This document shows, piece by piece, positions 17,043 to 25,956 of a stretch of 47,373 bases of DNA; position 1 is the stretch's first letter; every line of letters begins with the position of its first letter. The position numbers were made by a program, and so were the translations under genes. The stretch comes from Myxococcales bacterium (GTDB lineage Bacteria > Myxococcota_A > Polyangia > Polyangiales > Polyangiaceae): NCBI GenBank assembly GCA_016794345.1, contig JAEUKE010000305.1, positions 1 to 47,373 of the forward strand. The letters are read 5' to 3'. The notes beneath the pieces are model-generated. The model was not told where the DNA came from. It saw only the letters and a list, made by a program, of their open reading frames with translations, and did not search any database.

Positions 17043-17915
17043 TCAGGGTCCGTTCTGGCAGACGGTGTCGAACATGGCGCTCAGCCCGGAGAGCGTCTGC
17101 ACCAGCGTGTCGCACGAGGAAGGATCGACGAGAGACACGAGCGTGGGCTGGCTCTGGCACTGGGGACCACACATCGCCAAGAAGGCGGACCTGTTCATGG
17201 GGGTGCCGTCGAACCCCGGACAGTTCTGTTGCCCGTTGCAGGTGAGCGCACCGCAATCGTAGAGGTCCAGACACGCCTCGTCGCAGTCGGACGGAGGCGT
17301 GATGTCGGGCAGCGCGCACACCATGCCCCCGCCGGTGGAGGAGCTCGCGCTCGAGGACGACGAGCTCGAGCTCGACGAGCCCATCGAGCAGATGGCTTCG
17401 TATTCGACGCTGAGGGTTTGGAACGTCTGCACCGTCGTGTCGCAGCTCGCCGGATCGACGAGCGAGATCAACGCCATCTGCGAGGCGCACGCCTGGCCGC
17501 AGAAGCTCAGGAAGTTGGTCTCCTCCGTCGGGTCGCCGGTCAGGGCGCCGCAGTTCTGCTGGCCATTGCAATTGAGGACGCTGCACGCGTAGAGGTCCGC
17601 GCAAGCTTCGGCGCAGGTCGTCGGCGCTGTCGTGTCCGGAAGCGCGCACATCCCTCCGCCGGTCGACGAGCTGGCGCTGTTCGAGGTGGACCCCGAGCTC
17701 GACGTGGACCCCGAGCTCGACGTGGACCCCGAGCTCGACGTCGCCCCGGTCGTGGTCGTCGCTCCGGTCGTGGTGGTCGACGTGGGGGAGCCCGACGTCG
17801 TCGAAGTCGTTGCTCCCCCCGACCCGCCGCCACCCTGGGTCCCCGTGTCGTCGCCGCAGGCTGCGAGCGGAAGGAAGAGGCAAACCAGGCCGGTCCCGAA
17901 CGTGCGCACGAGCAT
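17043..17915 (-). CDS. Lipoprotein with a duplicated ten-cysteine domain
   Basis: A 290-residue outer-envelope lipoprotein with lipobox PLAAC at residue 20. A Gly and Thr/Ser-rich linker (about 25-88) leads to two tandem copies of an 87-residue domain (about 90-176 and 200-286), separated by a poly-Ser linker. Each copy has ten cysteines with identical spacing (11, 4, 6, 5, 6, 17, 4, 15 and 18 residues between successive cysteines) and shared motifs CNGQQNC and SLVDP.SCDT. Five disulfides per domain are likely. No known family comes to mind; such Cys-rich lipoproteins are common in myxobacteria. It converges with the macroglobulin gene, leaving 30 bases between them. Confidence 0.88.
   Translation of the reverse strand: MLVRTFGTGLVCLFLPLAACGDDTGTQGGGGSGGATTSTTSGSPTSTTTTGATTTTGATSSSGSTSSSGSTSSSGSTSNSASSSTGGGMCALPDTTAPTTCAEACADLYACSVLNCNGQQNCGALTGDPTEETNFLSFCGQACASQMALISLVDPASCDTTVQTFQTLSVEYEAICSMGSSSSSSSSSSASSSTGGGMVCALPDITPPSDCDEACLDLYDCGALTCNGQQNCPGFDGTPMNRSAFLAMCGPQCQSQPTLVSLVDPSSCDTLVQTLSGLSAMFDTVCQNGP
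17683..17736. repeat. Three tandem 18-base repeats
   Basis: Units at 17683-17700, 17701-17718 and 17719-17736 are identical apart from one base in the first. Read on the minus strand they encode the Gly-Ser-Thr linker of the lipoprotein at 17043-17915. Copy number probably varies by slippage. Confidence 0.8.
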
Positions 17916-17986
17916 GTGCGGGGGGTACGCCAGCTCGCGTCGGAACGAAACGGTGGTTCGGACCTTCTCTTGTCCCGCGTCTGGGG

Positions 17987-17992
17987 ATTATA
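17987..17992 (-). promoter_or_regulatory. Candidate -10 element (TATAAT) for the ten-cysteine lipoprotein
   Basis: On the minus strand 17992-17987 reads TATAAT within an AT-rich island, unusual in this GC-rich DNA. It would give a leader of about 65 bases to the start at 17915. No good -35 is visible; the palindrome at 18009-18026 occupies that position. Confidence 0.4.
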
Positions 17993-18008
17993 GTCTCATT
18001 GAAATTCA

Positions 18009-18026
18009 GGGTGGCCGCGGCCACCC
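18009..18026. promoter_or_regulatory. 18-base perfect palindrome in a divergent promoter region
   Basis: Two 9-base arms (GGGTGGCCG and its complement) meet with no spacer. The palindrome lies 15 bases before the GTG of the receiver-XRE gene and across the -35 position of the divergent gene. It is a plausible operator for the XRE regulator encoded next to it (autoregulation inferred). Confidence 0.45.
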
Positions 18027-18041
18027 CGAGAGGAGACGCTC

Positions 18042-18650
18042 GTGGCCATCCAGACGCCCGCCATCCGCATTCTCGTGTGCGACGACGACAAAGCGATCTG
18101 CGACTACGTCGACACGCTGCTCACCAAAGACGGACACGAGGTCAAGACGCTCAGCGACCCCGCCGCCGTCGAGGAAGAGGTGAAGCAGGGCCACTACCAG
18201 ATCCTCATCCTCGACCGGATGATGCCGAAGCTCGACGGCATCGAGGTCCTGAAGCGCGTGCGCAAGGTGGACGATGACATCTCCGTCATCATGTTCACCG
18301 GCTTCCCGAGCCTGGACTCAGCCGTGGCCGCCATGAAGCTCCAGGCGGACGACTACCTGAAGAAGCCCTTCAACGCGGAGGAGCTGCGCGAGGTGATCGA
18401 CCGGATCGCCAAGCGCAAGGGCATCGTCCGCTCGGCGGAGGAGCAACTTCACAAGGTCATCGGCGACACGATTCGCCGCCTCCGCAAGGACAAGGACCTC
18501 ACGCTCAAGCAGATGTCCCACCGCACGGGCCTCTCGGTCTCGCTGCTCTCCCAGATCGAGCGCGCCGAATCGAGCGCGTCGATCAGCTCGCTCTACAAGA
18601 TCGCCGCCGCGCTCGGCGCCAAGGTCCAGGACCTCTTCGGCGGCTACTAG
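18042..18650 (+). CDS. Response regulator with receiver and XRE-type HTH
   Basis: 202 residues. The N-terminal receiver (about 9-122) keeps the acidic pocket in CDDDK, the phospho-acceptor Asp in LILDRMMP, the Thr of MFTG and the Lys of KKPF. A linker leads to a C-terminal Cro/C1-type helix-turn-helix (about 138-200; LTLKQMSHRTGLSVSLLSQI). The receiver-plus-XRE arrangement is less common than OmpR or NarL types but is known in myxobacteria. The start is a GTG at 18042 with AGGAG at 18031-18035. No histidine kinase lies beside it; the neighbour is a convergent Ser/Thr kinase, so its cognate kinase is probably elsewhere. Confidence 0.93.
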   Translation: MAIQTPAIRILVCDDDKAICDYVDTLLTKDGHEVKTLSDPAAVEEEVKQGHYQILILDRMMPKLDGIEVLKRVRKVDDDISVIMFTGFPSLDSAVAAMKLQADDYLKKPFNAEELREVIDRIAKRKGIVRSAEEQLHKVIGDTIRRLRKDKDLTLKQMSHRTGLSVSLLSQIERAESSASISSLYKIAAALGAKVQDLFGGY

Positions 18651-18657
18651 CTCGCGG

Positions 18658-20355
18658 TCACGGCTTCGCGGCGTCGGGGAACATGGCGGCCGTGATCCGG
18701 CGCACCTCGTCCGCGTCGAAGCCGCGCAGGCAGAGGTTCTCGTTCGTGTCCGGGTCCTTGATGAGGCGCCCCCCTTGGCAGCCGTCGTACGAGAGCTTCT
18801 CGCGAAAGGTGACCTGGCCGGCGCCCCCACCGTACCGGGAGAGCGAGACGGTCAGCTCGCGGCCGCCGAAGACCTCGTTGCGCGTGACCGCGACGCATTT
18901 GTAGCCGAGCGCTTCGGCTCGCCGGAAGAGCGTGAGGCCGTCGACGCCGGAGATGACGACTGGGGTCAAGTCCTTCACCGCGTCACACCCGAGAACCCCG
19001 ATTGTCGCGCCGGGGACACGAAACGAGACGCCGTCGGGTCCGACGTGGATGGGGTCTTCCAGGGCCTCTTCGAACGGGTCGGTCTCGGACTCGTCGCCGC
19101 GTGCTCTCTTCTCTTCCTTGGCCGAGCGCTTGGGCTGGTCCTTCGGCGAGAGCGCCCCGAAGGCGAGCAGACCGACACCGCCGAGGACCGCGAGGCCGAT
19201 CGCGCCGACCACGACGCCGAGGAGCAAGGGGCGGCCCGAAGACGAGGTCGTGGGCCTGACGATCTGCGCGCCGAGCGTCGTCCCCGGAGGCCCGACGGGT
19301 CCTGCGCGCATCGGCGTCGGCATCGGCATCGGCGGCTGGCCGGGGGAGACCGCCGTGGGCGGGGACGCGCGCTCGCCCGCGCCTCCCCACGGCGAAGTGG
19401 TCGGCGTCGCGACGCCCGCCGTGGGGTCGAAGACGCCGACCGCGATCTGCGTCGGCGCCGTGGCCAGCTCCGGTCGGTCGGTCGCGGGGCGCGGGGCGGC
19501 GCCGGAGTGCTCCGCCGCGCCGCGGAGGACGCCCAGCATCTCGAACGCCGAGGAGAAGCGGCGCGCCGGGTCCTTCTGGGTGGCCCGCACGATCACCGGG
19601 CCGAGCGGAGAGGCGAGGATCACCGGCGAGAGCGGGATGGGCCCCTCCTGGATCTGCAACATGGCGACCTGCATCGCGGTCGCGCCACGGAACACGGGCT
19701 CACCGGTGAGCATCTCGGCCATGACGAGGCCAAGCGCGTAGATGTCGGTGCGCCCGTCGACGGCCTGGTCGAGCACCTGCTCCGGCGCCATGTAGGCCGG
19801 CGTCCCGAGCGAGACGCCGTCCTGGGTGATGGCACCCGAGCCGGTAGGCGCGAGCGCGATGCCGAAATCGAGAACCTTGACGAAGTCGGGCTCGCCCGCG
19901 AAGTCGCTGAGGAACACGTTCGCAGGCTTCACGTCGCGGTGCACGATGCCCAGACTGTGCGCCTCCATCAGCGCCTTGATCGCCTGCTCGGCGATGTGTC
20001 GGACGCGCGGCGCGGGGAGCGGGCCGGCCGTGGCGATCTCGCGCTCGAGCGATCGACCGACGAGGAGCTCCCACACGATGAACGGGATGCCCTGTTCGGT
20101 TCGGCCGAAGTCGAACAAGCGAACGATGTTCGGGTGGGAGAGCTGCTGCGTGAGCACGGCCTCCCGCTCGAAGCGCGCGAGCGCCGCGGGCCGCTTGAGC
20201 ACGTCCGCGTGCATGATCTTGAGCGCGACGCCGCGCGAGAGGTTCAGCTGCGTCGCCTGGTAGACGCAGCCATAACCGCCCTCGCCGAGGAGGCGCTCGA
20301 TCCGGAACCGGCCGCCGACGACCGTCCCAGGAGGGAGCTTGCCCGGCGGAGCCAT
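18658..20355 (-). CDS. Membrane-anchored Ser/Thr protein kinase
   Basis: A 565-residue Hanks-type kinase. The catalytic domain (about 17-280) has the Gly loop GEGGYG (24-29), Lys46, HRDVKPAN (139-146), DFG (163-165) and APE (190-192), so it should be active. A Pro-rich juxtamembrane linker (about 285-375) precedes a transmembrane helix at about 376-402, and a charged extracytoplasmic tail of about 160 residues with several cysteines that may be a sensor. It converges on the receiver-XRE gene with 7 bases between, and diverges from the S9 peptidase gene. Substrates are unknown; the FHA activator at 1-1353 is the kind of protein such kinases regulate, but no direct link is visible. Confidence 0.95.
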   Translation of the reverse strand: MAPPGKLPPGTVVGGRFRIERLLGEGGYGCVYQATQLNLSRGVALKIMHADVLKRPAALARFEREAVLTQQLSHPNIVRLFDFGRTEQGIPFIVWELLVGRSLEREIATAGPLPAPRVRHIAEQAIKALMEAHSLGIVHRDVKPANVFLSDFAGEPDFVKVLDFGIALAPTGSGAITQDGVSLGTPAYMAPEQVLDQAVDGRTDIYALGLVMAEMLTGEPVFRGATAMQVAMLQIQEGPIPLSPVILASPLGPVIVRATQKDPARRFSSAFEMLGVLRGAAEHSGAAPRPATDRPELATAPTQIAVGVFDPTAGVATPTTSPWGGAGERASPPTAVSPGQPPMPMPTPMRAGPVGPPGTTLGAQIVRPTTSSSGRPLLLGVVVGAIGLAVLGGVGLLAFGALSPKDQPKRSAKEEKRARGDESETDPFEEALEDPIHVGPDGVSFRVPGATIGVLGCDAVKDLTPVVISGVDGLTLFRRAEALGYKCVAVTRNEVFGGRELTVSLSRYGGGAGQVTFREKLSYDGCQGGRLIKDPDTNENLCLRGFDADEVRRITAAMFPDAAKP

Positions 20356-20414
20356 GCTCGAAGCGTATCAGAGCTGCCTCGCCTCGGCCGACGATCCGGG
20401 GTAGTCGAACCGCC

Positions 20415-22466
20415 ATGGCCCTCGCCCGACTCGCCGCGCCGACACTCGCGCTGTTGCTCACCACGACCGCCTGCGCGAGCAAGACGACGCAGCCTCGCCG
20501 CGGCTTCTACTTCCCCGGCTCCTACCCGGTTCGAGCCAACGAGCGCCCGCCGGCTCCCCCGGTGCCTGCGCCCACGCCGGGCTACAAAGGCCTCGGGGTC
20601 GAGAGCCTCGCGCCCGAGGTGCTCGCCAAGTACGCGCCGAAGCCGCTGCCCGCGGACGTCTCTCGACGCATCCAGTCGATGCTCGACGTGCGCGCACCGA
20701 GCCCGGGCGCGCTCTCGCCCGACGGCAAGCGCCTCTTCTTCACGTGGACGGTGACAGGCACCTCCCAGATCTTCCGCCTCGATGGCCCCATGCGTTTCCC
20801 CGTCCAGCTGACCGGCGGGGAGGACGCGACGACAATCGCCGGGACCGTGCCGGGGTCGAGCCTGCTCGTCGTGCAACGTGATCGCAACGGCGAGGAGAAC
20901 CCCGGCCTCTATCTCCTCGACGGAAGCGGCGGGCCGCTCCGCGTCATCCAGCAGAAGCCGAAGGTCCAGACGCTCTTCGATCGCGTCTCGGACGATGGGA
21001 AGTACGTCTACTTTCGCGCGAACGACGTCGCGCCCGAGTCGTACGGGCTCTACCGCTACGACGTCGCGGGGCAGAAGATCGAGCCGCTCTTCTCCGAGCC
21101 CGGCATCTGGAGCACGCTCGACGTCAAGGCGAGCGAGAAGGCGACGAAGCTCCTCGTCAGCAAGAGCGTCGGCAGCAACATGACGGAGCTGTACGAGCTC
21201 GACCTCGCCACCAAGAAGCTCACGCCGCTCGTCGGCCAGAACGAGCGCGAGGACTACCGGGCCGCCTACGGCGCCGGAGACGACGTCCTCGTCCTCACGC
21301 CCAAGCTCGGTGAGTTCCGCAGGCTCTACAAGCTGGCCGGCGGCAAGCTCGAGCCGATCAGCCCGGAGCTGAAGTACGACGTGGCGGGCTTCTCCGTCGA
21401 CCCGAAGCGCAAGCGAATCCTCTACACGGTGAACGAGGCGGGCTACACGAGGCTCTACGGCCTCGACGCGAAGACGAAGAAGCCGATCGGCCTGCCCAAG
21501 CTGCCGAGCGCGGATCACACGAGCATCGGCGATACGACGCCCAGCGGCCGATTCACCACGCTGGCGATCGATCCGGGGGTCTCGCCCTGGCAGAGCTACG
21601 TCTACGACTGGGACTCCGAGAAGCTCGAGAAATGGCACACGCCGGCGACTCCGGAGATCGACACCTCCAAGTTCGCCCGCGCGACCCTGGAGAGCTACCC
21701 CGCGCGGGACGGCACCCCCATCCCGATGTTCGTGCGCAAGCCCGCCGCCTGCGAGAAGCGGACGCCCGAGCAAGGCCCCTGCCCCGTCGTGGTGAGCTTC
21801 CACGGTGGGCCGGAGAGCCAGACTCAGCCGGGGTTCAGCGCGCGCGCGCAGATGTTCGTGGACGCCGGGTTCATCTACGCCGAGCCGAACGTGCGCGGCT
21901 CGGACGGCTACGGCAAGACGTGGCTGCACGCGGACGACGGGGCCAAGCGGCTCGCCGTCCTCACGGACATCGAAGACGCCGCCAGATACGCCCGCACGAA
22001 GTGGGCCGTGGGCGGCAAGGCGCCGAAGGTCGGCGTGTACGGCGGGAGCTACGGCGGCTACTCGACCCTGGCGGCGATGACCCTCTTCGCGGGCGCGTAC
22101 GACGCGGGCGTGAGCGTGGTCGGCATCTCGAGCCTCCTGACCTTCCTCGAGAACACCGCGCCCTACCGGCGGATCTTGCGCATCAGCGAGTACGGCGACC
22201 CCGTGAAGGACCGGGAGGCGCTGCTCGCGCTCTCGCCCACGAGCCACATCGACAAGCTCCGCGCGCCGCTCATGTTGCTGCAAGGAGCGACCGACCCGCG
22301 CGTGCCCGCCGGGGAGGCGCTGCAGTTCCACGAGGCCCTCCAGAAGAAGGGCATCCCGAGCGAGCTGATGATCTTCGCCGACGAGGGCCACGGCTTCCGC
22401 AAGCGACCGAACCAGGTCCTCGCCATGGGCCACACGATCCGGTTCTTCGAGACGCACCTCAAGTAA
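20415..22466 (+). CDS. S9-family (prolyl oligopeptidase-type) peptidase lipoprotein
   Basis: 683 residues. The N-terminus ends in LTTTAC (Cys20), a slightly atypical lipobox. A beta-propeller (about 90-405, with blades such as SPDGKRLFFTW and VSDDGKYVYF) precedes an alpha/beta-hydrolase domain (about 430-683). The catalytic triad is visible: Ser545 in GGSYGG, Asp627 in GATDPRVP and His659 in DEGHGF; the SFHGGPE oxyanion motif is also present. It probably cleaves short peptides, possibly after proline or as an acylaminoacyl or dipeptidyl peptidase. It is followed after 5 bases by an M1 aminopeptidase lipoprotein, so the pair looks like a surface peptide-degradation unit. Confidence 0.93.
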   Translation: MALARLAAPTLALLLTTTACASKTTQPRRGFYFPGSYPVRANERPPAPPVPAPTPGYKGLGVESLAPEVLAKYAPKPLPADVSRRIQSMLDVRAPSPGALSPDGKRLFFTWTVTGTSQIFRLDGPMRFPVQLTGGEDATTIAGTVPGSSLLVVQRDRNGEENPGLYLLDGSGGPLRVIQQKPKVQTLFDRVSDDGKYVYFRANDVAPESYGLYRYDVAGQKIEPLFSEPGIWSTLDVKASEKATKLLVSKSVGSNMTELYELDLATKKLTPLVGQNEREDYRAAYGAGDDVLVLTPKLGEFRRLYKLAGGKLEPISPELKYDVAGFSVDPKRKRILYTVNEAGYTRLYGLDAKTKKPIGLPKLPSADHTSIGDTTPSGRFTTLAIDPGVSPWQSYVYDWDSEKLEKWHTPATPEIDTSKFARATLESYPARDGTPIPMFVRKPAACEKRTPEQGPCPVVVSFHGGPESQTQPGFSARAQMFVDAGFIYAEPNVRGSDGYGKTWLHADDGAKRLAVLTDIEDAARYARTKWAVGGKAPKVGVYGGSYGGYSTLAAMTLFAGAYDAGVSVVGISSLLTFLENTAPYRRILRISEYGDPVKDREALLALSPTSHIDKLRAPLMLLQGATDPRVPAGEALQFHEALQKKGIPSELMIFADEGHGFRKRPNQVLAMGHTIRFFETHLK

Positions 22467-22471
22467 CAATC

Positions 22472-25171
22472 ATGACAAAACTGTCCTACACCGCGCTCGC
22501 GCTCGCGCTGCTCGGCTGCGCTCCCGCCGTCTCGACCCCGAGCCCGCCCCGCCCCGGCGCCGGCGAGGAGGCGGATCCGATCGCCGTGGAGGAGGCGCCG
22601 AAGGGCCGGCTCGGCACGTCGGTCACCCCGCTCGGCTACGCGCTCGAGCTCGAGGTCGATCCGTCCACAAAAGGTTACGGCGGCACGGTGAAGATCGATG
22701 TCTCGCTCGCCGAGCCCCGCCGGCGTGTGCACCTGCACGGACGAGACAAACGCGTCACGAAGGCGACGTTCCGCGACGCGCAAGGCAAGGTCACGGACCT
22801 CACGGCGCGCGCCCTCGAAGATCGAGCGCTCCTCGAGCTCGAGTCGAAGGCGACGCTCCCCGCGGGGCGCGGGCAGCTCGAGATCGTCTTCGAGTCCCCG
22901 TTCGCCAAGAGCCTCTCGGGGATCTACCGCGTGGACGCCGGCGGCGCCTCATACGCGTTCTCTCAGATGGAGCCGCTCGACGCGCGGCGCGCCTTCCCGT
23001 GTTTCGACGAGCCGTCGTTCAAGGTCCCGTTCACGGTCTCGCTCGTCGTGCGCGAGACCGACCAGGCCATCTCCAACGCGAGGGCGACGGGCGAGGCGCC
23101 AGCAGGGCCGGGCAAGAAGCGGGTGACGTTCGCGACGACGGAGAAGCTGCCCACTTACCTCGTCGCGTTCGCGGTGGGGCCGTTCGACGTCGTGGAGGCG
23201 AAGCCCATCCCCGCGAGCGACGTCCGCAAAACCCCGCTGCCGCTCCGCGGGGTGGCCGTGAAGGGCAAGGGCCCGCTGCTCGGCTTCGCGCTCGAGCGCC
23301 ACGCCGCGCTGGTGACGGAGCTCGAGCGGTACTTCGGGATCGCCTACCCCTACGACAAGCTCGACGTGATCGCCGTGCCGGATTTCTCGGCCGGCGCGAT
23401 GGAGAACGCCGGCGCGATCACCTACCGCGACATGCTCCTCCTGGTGGCCCCCAAGACGGTCACCGAGTCGCAGCGTCGAGACGTGGTGGGCGTCGCAGCG
23501 CACGAGCTCGCGCACCAGTGGTTCGGCAACCTCGTCACGATGATGTGGTGGGACGACATCTGGCTCAACGAGGCGTTCGCGACGTGGATGGGCCAGCGCG
23601 CCGTGCGCTCGCTCTACCCGGACTGGAACGTCGACCTCGAGAGCCTCGCCTGGGTGCACGAAGCGATGGAGGTCGACTCGGTCGCCTCGGCGCGCGCGAT
23701 ACGGCAGAAGATCGTGACCGACGACGACGTCGAGAACGCGTTCGATCCGCTCACGTACTCGAAAGGCGGCGGCCTGATCGCGATGTACGAGCGCTACGTC
23801 GGCGAAGAGAAGTTCCGGCAAGGTGTCCGGCGGTATCTGGACGAACACCGGTTCGGGAACGCCAACGCCGACGACTTCCTCACGGCCGTCTTCGCAGATC
23901 GGCCCGAGCTCGCCGCTTCGTTCCGTGGCTTCCTCGACAACCCGGGGGTTCCCCGGGTGGACGTCGCGCCGCGGTGCCAGGCCAGCGCGGCCGAGCTCTC
24001 CGTGAGCGTGTCCCGCTATGTCCCGCTCGGCTCGAGCGCCACCTCGGACGGCGCGTTCGCGGTTCCCCTCTGCGCGCGCGCCGCGAACGCGAAGAGCCCC
24101 GCGTGCGGCCTCGTTGGCCAAGGTGACGGCGCGTCGAAGTCGCTGCCGCTGGCCTCGGCCGAGTGCCCGGCCTGGGTGTTCCCCAACGCGGACGGCGCGG
24201 CGTACGCCCGCTGGACGCCCACCGCGGAGGCGATCAAGTCGCTCTTCGACAAAGGCTACGGCGCGCTCGGTCCCGGGGAACGGCTCGCGCTGGCGGACAG
24301 CCTCCGCGCCGGGCTCTTCGCCGGAACGCTCGGGACGAATGACGTCCTCGGCGCGCTCCCCAAGCTCGCGGCTGACCCCGTCCGCGACGTCGCCTTCGCG
24401 GCGAGCGGGACGCTCGAGCTGCTCCGCGAGGAGCTCGCCGCGCCCGCCGACCGGAAGAAGATCGAGGACGCCGTGGTGAAGCTCTACGGACCACGAGGCA
24501 AGCGCCTCGGGTGGGAGGCCAAGCCGGGCGAGAGCGCGGACGAGGGCCTCCAACGCGCGGCGACGCTCGAGCTGCTCGCGCAGGTGGGGCGAGACACCGC
24601 GACACGCAAGGAGGCGCTGCGGCGCGCCCGCGTCTGGCTGGGCCTCGACAAGGCCACGAAGGGCGACGCGCTGGAGCCCGACCTGCGCGCGCTCGCGCTC
24701 GTCATCGCAATCCAGGACGGAGGCAAGGAGGTGTGGGAGGCGACACGCGCCAAGCTCGACTCCACGGACGACGCGCTGGTGCGCCGCCACCTCCTCGCGG
24801 CGCTGTCGAGCGCCACGACCGATCCAGAAGCCCAGCGATCCCGCGCGCTCGTCTTCGACGACGTCCTCCGATCGGGCGAGGTCCTCCGCTACACGTTCAA
24901 CCTGGCCGGCGTCGCTGAACAACGCGCGGGCTTCTGGGAATGGCTGAAGCGCGAGCTGCCGCGCCTGAAGGACCGAGTCCCGGAGGGGGCTCGCGGCTAC
25001 GTGCCGAGCCTGGCGGAGGGCTTCTGTGACGCGAAGCTCATCCCCGACGTACGCGCCACGTTCGAGCCACACCTCGCCGCGATGCTCGGCGCGCCGCGGA
25101 GCCTGGAGAACGCGGCCGAGCACATCGCGATCTGCAGCGCGGTGAAGGCCAAGGTCCGCGCGGCTCGCTGA
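22472..25171 (+). CDS. M1-family metallo-aminopeptidase lipoprotein
   Basis: 899 residues. Signal peptide with lipobox LLGC (Cys16). An N-terminal beta saddle leads to the catalytic domain: the substrate N-terminus motif GAMEN (308-312), zinc ligands in HELAH (344-348) and Glu367 in LNEAFA. A helical C-terminal domain follows (about 520-899). It resembles PepN and ERAP-type enzymes, which remove N-terminal residues, but here it is lipid-anchored. The ATG at 22472 is 5 bases after the S9 gene stop and is the only start giving a signal peptide. Probably co-transcribed with the S9 peptidase. Confidence 0.95.
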   Translation: MTKLSYTALALALLGCAPAVSTPSPPRPGAGEEADPIAVEEAPKGRLGTSVTPLGYALELEVDPSTKGYGGTVKIDVSLAEPRRRVHLHGRDKRVTKATFRDAQGKVTDLTARALEDRALLELESKATLPAGRGQLEIVFESPFAKSLSGIYRVDAGGASYAFSQMEPLDARRAFPCFDEPSFKVPFTVSLVVRETDQAISNARATGEAPAGPGKKRVTFATTEKLPTYLVAFAVGPFDVVEAKPIPASDVRKTPLPLRGVAVKGKGPLLGFALERHAALVTELERYFGIAYPYDKLDVIAVPDFSAGAMENAGAITYRDMLLLVAPKTVTESQRRDVVGVAAHELAHQWFGNLVTMMWWDDIWLNEAFATWMGQRAVRSLYPDWNVDLESLAWVHEAMEVDSVASARAIRQKIVTDDDVENAFDPLTYSKGGGLIAMYERYVGEEKFRQGVRRYLDEHRFGNANADDFLTAVFADRPELAASFRGFLDNPGVPRVDVAPRCQASAAELSVSVSRYVPLGSSATSDGAFAVPLCARAANAKSPACGLVGQGDGASKSLPLASAECPAWVFPNADGAAYARWTPTAEAIKSLFDKGYGALGPGERLALADSLRAGLFAGTLGTNDVLGALPKLAADPVRDVAFAASGTLELLREELAAPADRKKIEDAVVKLYGPRGKRLGWEAKPGESADEGLQRAATLELLAQVGRDTATRKEALRRARVWLGLDKATKGDALEPDLRALALVIAIQDGGKEVWEATRAKLDSTDDALVRRHLLAALSSATTDPEAQRSRALVFDDVLRSGEVLRYTFNLAGVAEQRAGFWEWLKRELPRLKDRVPEGARGYVPSLAEGFCDAKLIPDVRATFEPHLAAMLGAPRSLENAAEHIAICSAVKAKVRAAR

Positions 25172-25174
25172 CGA

Positions 25175-25837
25175 TTATTTGGGGACGGCGCACTCACACG
25201 GCCCGAAGACGGCGCCGTTGCAGGTCGACGTCCCCGACGCGCCATCCGCGCACTGACACTCCATCGTGCTCCCCACGTCGCACGCCGTCGCGCCGAGGCA
25301 CTCGCCGATGCACGGGAACGCGGCGGCTACGAGGCCCTCGGAGCTGCAGAGGTCGCCCGTGCCGCCAGCGAGGCACGCCGCGCAGCGGTTCTGCTCGGTC
25401 GTGCACGGGTTCTCCACCTGGCAGTTGGCCGGGTCCACCCCGGCACAGGTCGCGATCTCCACACAGAAGTCGATGCAGCCGTTGCCCGCGAGCAAGACCA
25501 CGGGCTCGCCGAGGCAAGCCACGAGCTTGTCGTGCTCGTCGTCGCAGCCGCTCACGTCGGCTCCGCCGTTCTTGCACTCCAGCTCCTCGTCGAGGCAGCT
25601 GACGTAGGCGTCGTATTCGGCCCCGCACTCCTGGTCGGAGGCCTCCTTCTCGGCGTCCCCGAGCGAGTCGGCGCAGTCCTCCTGCTCGCCGTCGGCGCAG
25701 GCGCCGCAGTCGCACAGGCGCTTGCAGAGCGTCTCCGGCGCGGGGCCTCCGCAAGCGGCGGCCATCAGCCCGGCCGAGATCGCGAGCAGGACGACCGAGC
25801 AGATCGAGGCGACGGGGCGTGCAAGGGAAAGCGCCAT
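25175..25837 (-). CDS. Cysteine-rich lipoprotein
   Basis: 220 residues with a signal peptide and lipobox MAAAC near residue 29. The acidic mature region has about 26 further cysteines in pairs (LCKRLCDCGAC, NRCAACL, MECQCAD), implying a densely disulfide-bonded surface protein. I recognise no family; the pattern resembles the many Cys-rich lipoproteins of myxobacteria. It converges with the M1 peptidase gene, with only 3 bases between the stop codons. Confidence 0.85.
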   Translation of the reverse strand: MALSLARPVASICSVVLLAISAGLMAAACGGPAPETLCKRLCDCGACADGEQEDCADSLGDAEKEASDQECGAEYDAYVSCLDEELECKNGGADVSGCDDEHDKLVACLGEPVVLLAGNGCIDFCVEIATCAGVDPANCQVENPCTTEQNRCAACLAGGTGDLCSSEGLVAAAFPCIGECLGATACDVGSTMECQCADGASGTSTCNGAVFGPCECAVPK

Positions 25838-25914
25838 GGGGTCTCAGCTTGCCGAAAAAGCCGCCGGATGACCAGAGAGCCGCCCCGCCGGGGCCGTGCT
25901 CGACCGGACCGCGT

Positions 25915-25942
25915 TTGCAAAAACGGCTCCAGGCCTTAGCTT
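25915..25942 (+). promoter_or_regulatory. Weak candidate promoter for the DnaJ-like gene
   Basis: TTGCAA (25915-25920), a 16-base spacer and TAGCTT (25937-25942) sit just before the ATG at 25957. The -10 is poor, so confidence is low. Confidence 0.2.
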
Positions 25943-25956
25943 AGCGGCCGCAGACG

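Noticed and set aside
17683..17736. Possible CRISPR or satellite array
   Set aside because: Only three 18-base units without spacers, in frame with a Gly-Ser-Thr linker of a lipoprotein.
18775..20754. 659-residue plus-strand ORF
   Set aside because: Antisense to the membrane kinase gene; no recognisable domain.
20244..22469. 741-residue minus-strand ORF
   Set aside because: Antisense to the S9 peptidase gene, whose catalytic triad is intact.
22949..25123. 724-residue minus-strand ORF
   Set aside because: Antisense to the M1 aminopeptidase gene.
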